Assembly (NCBI GenBank): GCA_900554875.1
Contig: USJA01000037.1
Location: 1-8,650, forward strand
Length of the DNA stretch: 8,650 nt
From: an uncultured Clostridium sp.
GTDB taxonomy: Bacteria; Bacillota; Clostridia; TANB77; CAG-465
Direction: 5' to 3'
Shown here: positions 5,025-8,650 of the stretch, in pieces
Layout: each line of letters starts with the position of its first letter
How positions within the stretch are numbered: position 1 is the first letter of the stretch
Program-made: the position numbers and the translations under genes
The notes under the pieces: generated by a model
Database searches by the model: none
What the model was told of the DNA's origin: nothing
What the model saw: only the letters and a program-made list of their open reading frames with translations

Positions 5025-5623
5025 TAATATTAAATGTATTTAGACATATAAAAACTGTAATGATACACAAATTTTATGTATTTATTTTTGCATGCAAAGC
5101 GGGAATACCATTTAGAGGCTTAGTTCATGACATGTCGAAATTTTCGCCATCTGAATTTTTTGAATCGGTAAAATATTATCAAGGGACTGGCTCGCCAATA
5201 TCAGCAGCAAAGAAAGAAAATGGATATTCCAAAGCTTGGTTACATCATAAAGGAAGAAATAAACATCACTGGCAATATTGGTATGATAGTCAAACATATG
5301 ATAAGACGCCAATTATTCCATATAAATATACAGTAGAAATGATATGCGATACTTTAGCTGCTGGAAAAACATATAAAGGTAAGAACTGGAAAAAAGATTA
5401 TCAACTTTCATATTGGCAAAAGGAAAGAAAAACGGTAAAGATGAATGAATGCATTCAAAATGTACTTACAGAAGTATATACACAAGTTGCAAGTGAAGGA
5501 ATTAATAAAACAATAAATAGACATAACTTAAAGGAAATATACAATAGATGTACAAATACAAAAGTTGAATATAGAAAAGAGAATGAAACAGGAGTTAATG
5601 TTCAAAACTCTCAATTTGTATAG
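5021..5623 (+). CDS. DUF5662-like protein with HD-type histidine/aspartate motifs
   Basis: The 200-aa soluble protein begins with a helix holding H16-K, then G-L-V-H-D-M-S-K-F-S-P (33-43), Y-Y-Q-G-x2-S-P (52-59), and the very conserved-looking W-L-H-H-K-G-R-N-K-H-H-W-Q-Y-W (73-87), with D110 later. This is the DUF5662 signature. The set H16, H36-D37, H75/H76, H82/H83 and D110 resembles metal-binding residues of HD-domain phosphohydrolases, so a metal-dependent phosphohydrolase is possible (inference; no substrate known). After residue about 115 the sequence is polar and less conserved, ending in a probable disordered tail from 180. It overlaps the membrane protein gene by 4 bases and ends just before a strong terminator. 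Confidence 0.75.
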   Translation: MIILNVFRHIKTVMIHKFYVFIFACKAGIPFRGLVHDMSKFSPSEFFESVKYYQGTGSPISAAKKENGYSKAWLHHKGRNKHHWQYWYDSQTYDKTPIIPYKYTVEMICDTLAAGKTYKGKNWKKDYQLSYWQKERKTVKMNECIQNVLTEVYTQVASEGINKTINRHNLKEIYNRCTNTKVEYRKENETGVNVQNSQFV

Positions 5624-5627
5624 TAAA

Positions 5628-5665
5628 AAATAAAGGATGTTATTTTAAAATAGCATCCTTTATTT
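5628..5665. terminator. Bidirectional intrinsic terminator
   Basis: AAATAAAGGATG (5628-5639) pairs perfectly with CATCCTTTATTT (5654-5665), 12 bp. The interior TATTTTAAAATA (5641-5652) is itself self-complementary past a T/G mismatch. A/T-tracts flank both sides. It ends the DUF5662 operon rightwards and the pip-like gene (stop at 5670-5672) leftwards. Confidence 0.85.
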
Positions 5666-5669
5666 ATAT

Positions 5670-7667
5670 TTAATTACTTTCTTTAGTTTTGTTTTTATTT
5701 ATTAAATCAATAATAAATGAAATTCCAAAGAAGAATATCATTATTGAAGCAAGTACAATTACATTTTTAAGTATCATACTAGAGTTAGCTGTTATAATAC
5801 ATTCTTTTACAAGTCTCACTGAATATGTCATTGGCATAAATGGTGATATTGCTTGGAAAGCTTTAGGTACAGTTTCTATTGGGAAAGTACCACCACTTGC
5901 TGCAAGTTGTAATACTAAAAATAGTATACTTAGGAATTTACCGACATCTTTAAAGTAAACAAGTAAGAAGTGTATTATGCTTAAGAAAGTAAGAGAAATT
6001 AGTACACAAGATAAATAATATAAAAGTAAATTTGTAGTACTAAATCCAAGACTTAATTTTAGAACAACTCCAAGAACAATACCTTGTGCTACACCGATTA
6101 CAGCATATAGAGCTGTTCTTAAGAATTTATTATGTGCATTTCTTCCAAGTTTTTTAAATCTATCAGCTGGGTCATAGTATAACACTATAATAAGTATTAA
6201 ACCACCAACCCATAGTGAAATTGACATGAAATAAGGGGCAAATCCTACACCATAAGAAGAAACTTCACCATAATCTTCTTCGTTAATGCTAACAGGATTT
6301 TTTACATATTCATCAAGTCCATCTAAATTTTTAAGTTCTTCTTTAGTATTTTCATTTGAAGTATCAATTTCATTCTTAAAAGTAGTAATACCATTTACAA
6401 GTTCAGCGTTACCACTTGATATCTGACTTGCACCATTATTTAAGGTATTAATACCATAAAGTATTTGTTTTGAACTATCATTTAATTTATTTAATCCTTG
6501 ATTTAAGTTTGCACTTCCGTTTACTAGTTCATCACTACCTGATTTTAAACTATTCACACCATTTGCAAGAGTACTTACACCAGCTTGTAAATTATTCAAA
6601 CTTTGAGCCTTACCGCTAAATGTGGAAATAGCTGCATTTAAATTGTTTGTTTTTGACTTTATATCATTTCCAGCCTCTTTTAATTTTGCTACTTGTGATG
6701 TTGAAGTAGATATTCCATTCAAATCACCTAATAATTTTTGAAAATTAGGATTTGCATATAATTCTGGATTACTTGCAAGTAAGTTTTGAATATCAGCTGA
6801 TACTGTAGATACTTGAGAAGATACTCCACTAAGTGAGTTATTTACAGTATCTACGTATGATGATATACCATTTGAAAGAGCATTTGTATTATTTGCAATT
6901 TTACTTGCACTTGATGTAAGAGTTGAAATATTTTTTGTACTATTATTTAATGTATTTACACCATCATATATTGAATTTATACCTTTTGATAATGAAATAA
7001 TACCATTATTTAATTTTGTTGAACCATCATAACATGAAGTTACGCCATTATTAAATGTTGTGTAATTTTCTTTTAAAGTATTAGTACCTGATAAAAGTGT
7101 ATTCATTGCATTTTGTAAAGTAAGTGCACCATCTTGAAGTTTAGCACTTCCATCAGAAATTTTTTGTAAACTATCTGGAACTTCGTTTAGTTTATCAGAA
7201 AGTTTTGAAACAGTTTTTTGACTTATTTGTCCTTTAAGCTCACTTTCAACACTTGTAACCACCTTTGCAATAATTTGAGATGCAAGATAGTTACTCTTTT
7301 GGTTTGGAGAATAAGTTAAAGTAACAGTTTTTCTATCTTTTTTATCCGCATTATTTAAAGAATTTGTAAAATCTTTAGGTATAGTAATTGTTGCGTAATA
7401 TTTTCCATCTACAAGATCATCATATGCTTTATCTTTATCTTTAAGTTCCGTAAATGTCATTACATCCTTTTCTTTTAAGTTATTTACTAAATCATTACCA
7501 AGATTTTCGTTATTTTCTCCTTCATCTAGATTTACAATAGCTACCTTCATATCTTTAAGATTGCCATATGGATCCCAGAAGGCTTTTAGGTAAAAGAAAC
7601 TATACATTATTGGTATGATTATTACTGCAACTAATATTACTATTTTCATTGCTTTTGTATCTTTCAT
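5670..7667 (-). CDS. YhgE/Pip-family membrane protein
   Basis: The 665-aa product has the family layout. One N-terminal membrane helix (about 8-29) is followed by A-F-W-D-P-Y-G (29-35) and K-V-A-I-V-N-x-D-E-G (41-50), the hallmark of the Pip/YhgE N-terminal domain. Then comes a long extracytoplasmic region (about 50-470) with Asn/Ser-rich coiled repeats in which L/I, S and N-G recur about every 7-11 residues (D-G-S-x2-L, S-G, N-G). The C-terminus is an ABC-2-like domain with about five helices (474-497, 517-537, 547-571, 577-595, 636-654) and the signature A-A-S-G-G-T-F-P-I-E-T-V-P (589-601) plus F-M-P-M-T-Y-S-V (610-617). The Lactococcus Pip protein is a phage receptor, and other members are linked to export or secretion; the cellular role is not settled. 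It is shorter than many relatives (often 750-900 aa), mainly in the repeat region. AGGTGA (7674-7679) precedes the ATG by 6 bases. It is divergent from a TetR-type gene that probably represses it. Confidence 0.9.
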   Translation of the reverse strand: MKDTKAMKIVILVAVIIIPIMYSFFYLKAFWDPYGNLKDMKVAIVNLDEGENNENLGNDLVNNLKEKDVMTFTELKDKDKAYDDLVDGKYYATITIPKDFTNSLNNADKKDRKTVTLTYSPNQKSNYLASQIIAKVVTSVESELKGQISQKTVSKLSDKLNEVPDSLQKISDGSAKLQDGALTLQNAMNTLLSGTNTLKENYTTFNNGVTSCYDGSTKLNNGIISLSKGINSIYDGVNTLNNSTKNISTLTSSASKIANNTNALSNGISSYVDTVNNSLSGVSSQVSTVSADIQNLLASNPELYANPNFQKLLGDLNGISTSTSQVAKLKEAGNDIKSKTNNLNAAISTFSGKAQSLNNLQAGVSTLANGVNSLKSGSDELVNGSANLNQGLNKLNDSSKQILYGINTLNNGASQISSGNAELVNGITTFKNEIDTSNENTKEELKNLDGLDEYVKNPVSINEEDYGEVSSYGVGFAPYFMSISLWVGGLILIIVLYYDPADRFKKLGRNAHNKFLRTALYAVIGVAQGIVLGVVLKLSLGFSTTNLLLYYLSCVLISLTFLSIIHFLLVYFKDVGKFLSILFLVLQLAASGGTFPIETVPKAFQAISPFMPMTYSVRLVKECIITANSSMILKNVIVLASIMIFFFGISFIIDLINKNKTKESN

Positions 7668-7688
7668 TATAATTCACCTCGCTAGGAT

Positions 7689-7694
7689 ATTATA
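7689..7694 (-). promoter_or_regulatory. -10 box of the pip-like gene
   Basis: On the minus strand a perfect TATAAT lies 21 bases before the ATG. The matching -35 region (7712-7717, GTGGTA) is weak. The nearest operator (7727-7740) lies just upstream of that -35. An alternative upstream start within the operator region is possible. Confidence 0.4.
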
Positions 7695-7726
7695 TAATTT
7701 TTAGAAAAAAATACCACTACATTTTA

Positions 7727-7801
7727 TATACAAATGTATACTATCTATATAATCTATGCAAAAGTATATATACAAATGTATATTATCTTTACAAATGTAT
7801 A
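7727..7801. promoter_or_regulatory. Operator array TATACA-N2-TGTATA for the TetR-type regulator
   Basis: TATACAAATGTATA occurs identically at 7727-7740 and 7769-7782. TTTACAAATGTATA at 7788-7801 differs at one base, and TATGCAAAAGTATA at 7755-7768 at two. The core is a perfect 6-bp dyad with a 2-base centre, the type of site a homodimeric repressor binds. The array lies between divergent pip-like and tetR-type genes; the last site overlaps the -35 of the regulator's promoter. Binding by the adjacent regulator is inferred from position. Confidence 0.75.
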
Positions 7802-7816
7802 AAAATGTTATAAAAT
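7788..7816 (+). promoter_or_regulatory. Promoter of the TetR-type regulator
   Basis: TTTACA (7788-7793) and TAAAAT (7811-7816) are spaced by 17 bases. The -35 coincides with the fourth operator site, so the regulator should repress itself. GGTGAT (7823-7828) serves as a modest ribosome site for ATG 7834. Confidence 0.55.
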
Positions 7817-7833
7817 GTAGATGGTGATAAAAA

Positions 7834-8400
7834 ATGGAAGATTTAAGAAAAACAAGGACTTTAAAATTGTTAAAAGAAGCTTTGCTTGAAATGATGACTA
7901 AAAAGTCGTTTGAGGAAATAAAAATTAATGATATATGTAATGTTGCAATGGTTCATAGAACAACATTTTATAGTCATTTTGATGATAAATATGATTTACT
8001 TGAATATTGTATAAAAGAAGCTGAAAAAGAAATTACGGAAAAAATGGAACCTGCAAATTATACAAGTATACAGGAATTTTATACAAATATGATAATGTCA
8101 TTAGTATGTTATATTGAGGGAAACAAAGAAAAATTTAAAGCAATGCTTATAAAAAACGACAATACTAGCTTTTACAAAATGTTTAATAGTACATGTGTGT
8201 TATATATTTATAAAATGTTACAAAAAGAAGAAAAAAATGGAGTTAAACATGAAGTGCCTATAAATTTAGTAGCAGAATTTTATGCAGGTGCTGTAATATC
8301 TTCAGTTACATATTGGATTAAAGATAGTAGTGGTATGACTTCACAAGAATTATGTGATCATCTTATAAAATTGATATTTGGACAAAGTTATATAAGTTAA
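7834..8400 (+). CDS. TetR/AcrR-family transcriptional regulator
   Basis: The 188-aa protein has an N-terminal TetR DNA-binding domain: a first helix (T-R-x-L-K-L-L-K-E-A-L-L-E-M-M, 7-21), then the helix-turn-helix I-K-I-N-D-I-C-N-V-A-M-V-H-R-T-T-F-Y-S-H-F (29-49), followed by D-D-K-Y-D-L-L. The all-helical C-terminal domain (about 70-188) binds ligand and dimerises. Its ending A-E-F-Y-A-G-A-V-I-S-S-V-T-Y-W-I (147-162) resembles the TetR_C_7/C_8 group found in DhaS-like and Pip-associated regulators. The divergent pip-like gene and the shared dyad array make it the likely local repressor of both genes. The inducer is unknown; an envelope-stress or small amphipathic molecule would be a guess. 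Confidence 0.88.
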   Translation: MEDLRKTRTLKLLKEALLEMMTKKSFEEIKINDICNVAMVHRTTFYSHFDDKYDLLEYCIKEAEKEITEKMEPANYTSIQEFYTNMIMSLVCYIEGNKEKFKAMLIKNDNTSFYKMFNSTCVLYIYKMLQKEEKNGVKHEVPINLVAEFYAGAVISSVTYWIKDSSGMTSQELCDHLIKLIFGQSYIS

Positions 8401-8406
8401 AAAAGG

Positions 8407-8429
8407 ACCCAAGCAATTTTTGCTTGGGT
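8407..8429. terminator. Bidirectional intrinsic terminator
   Basis: ACCCAAGCA (8407-8415) and TGCTTGGGT (8421-8429) form a perfect 9-bp stem with a 5-base loop. Leftwards (minus strand) the stem is followed by CCTTTTTT, a strong T-tract for the small minus-strand gene. Rightwards the tract (TAAATTT) is weaker. It sits 6 bases past the tetR-type stop codon. Confidence 0.85.
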
Positions 8430-8434
8430 TAAAT

Positions 8435-8593
8435 TTAAAACATTTCTACTAAACATTCATCATGAATGTTTATTGGGAATTTTGTTCCTGAATAATGCAT
8501 ATTATTTTCTTTTTCTTTTTTTGCATTATTATTTGTTTTTTTTTCAGGATTCAATTTGGTCCCTTTTGTTTTTTTCTTTGAAAATTTTTTCAT
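8435..8593 (-). CDS. Small basic protein of unknown function (52 aa)
   Basis: The minus-strand ATG at 8593 is preceded by GGAGG at 8 bases, and the frame runs to TAA just before the terminator. The product begins with a very basic, Lys/Asn-rich segment (M-K-K-F-S-K-K-K-T-K ..., 1-31) that is probably disordered. It ends in a more ordered-looking tail, M-H-Y-S-G-T-K-F-P-I-N-I-H-D-E-C-L-V-E-M-F (32-52). There is no membrane helix. I do not recognise a family. The ribosome site, TATAAT upstream and dedicated terminator downstream support a real gene. It could be a ribosome- or nucleic-acid-associated small protein from its charge, but that is a guess. Confidence 0.6.
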   Translation of the reverse strand: MKKFSKKKTKGTKLNPEKKTNNNAKKEKENNMHYSGTKFPINIHDECLVEMF

Positions 8594-8618
8594 ACTTAGT
8601 TCCTCCAACTTTAATTAA

Positions 8619-8624
8619 ATTATA
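8619..8624 (-). promoter_or_regulatory. -10 box for the 52-aa gene
   Basis: On the minus strand a perfect TATAAT lies about 25 bases before the start codon. The -35 at 17 bp (8642-8647, TGCGTC) is poor and lies at the window edge. Confidence 0.4.
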
Positions 8625-8650
8625 GATATATTTTTTTGTGTGACGCATAG

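Overview
This is a very AT-rich, gene-dense window that reads like a chromosome segment of a low-GC Gram-positive bacterium, most likely a gut-type Clostridia lineage. The grounds are strong purine-rich ribosome binding sites (AGGAGG, AAAGGAGGG), TTGAAA/TATAAT-type promoters, A/T-ending codons, TGA used as a stop, and families typical of Firmicutes (YhgE/Pip, a TetR regulator of that type, DUF5662). Species cannot be named from the sequence.

Left part (1-1917): a good sigma-A-type promoter drives a 424-aa protein with a prepilin-like N-terminal segment and a C-terminal formylglycine-generating-enzyme/C-type-lectin-like domain. Its last 50 or so codons differ sharply in base and codon use from the rest of the gene. 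They carry the hallmarks of the variable region (VR) of a diversity-generating retroelement (DGR): runs of codons that all derive from AAC/AAT by changing only the adenines, ending in the invariant G-F-R-P-R tail, followed by a perfect 11-bp palindrome. No reverse transcriptase, accessory protein or template repeat lies in the window, so the mutagenic machinery must be outside it. A strongly structured non-coding block with five alternating GGTTA/TAACC arms follows (1612-1759), then a 40-aa Cys-rich mini-protein with a TTG start.

Middle-left (1999-3708): a tightly coupled cluster made of a minimal nucleotidyltransferase, a frameshifted remnant of a papain-like (C39-like) cysteine peptidase, and an unusual single-chain fusion of CutA1 to an RdgB/HAM1 house-cleaning nucleotide pyrophosphatase. 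It ends in three direct repeats with an exact 33-bp period, the last of which is built into a terminator stem.

Middle-right (3921-5665): a minus-strand helical-bundle protein is divergent from a translationally coupled pair, a YgjV-like membrane protein and a DUF5662 (HD-like) protein. A bidirectional terminator ends this pair and the convergent pip-like gene.

Right part (5670-8593): a YhgE/Pip-family membrane protein and a divergent TetR-type regulator share an intergenic region with four copies of a TATACA-N2-TGTATA operator, a classic local repressor arrangement. A convergent 52-aa small protein gene closes the window behind another bidirectional terminator.
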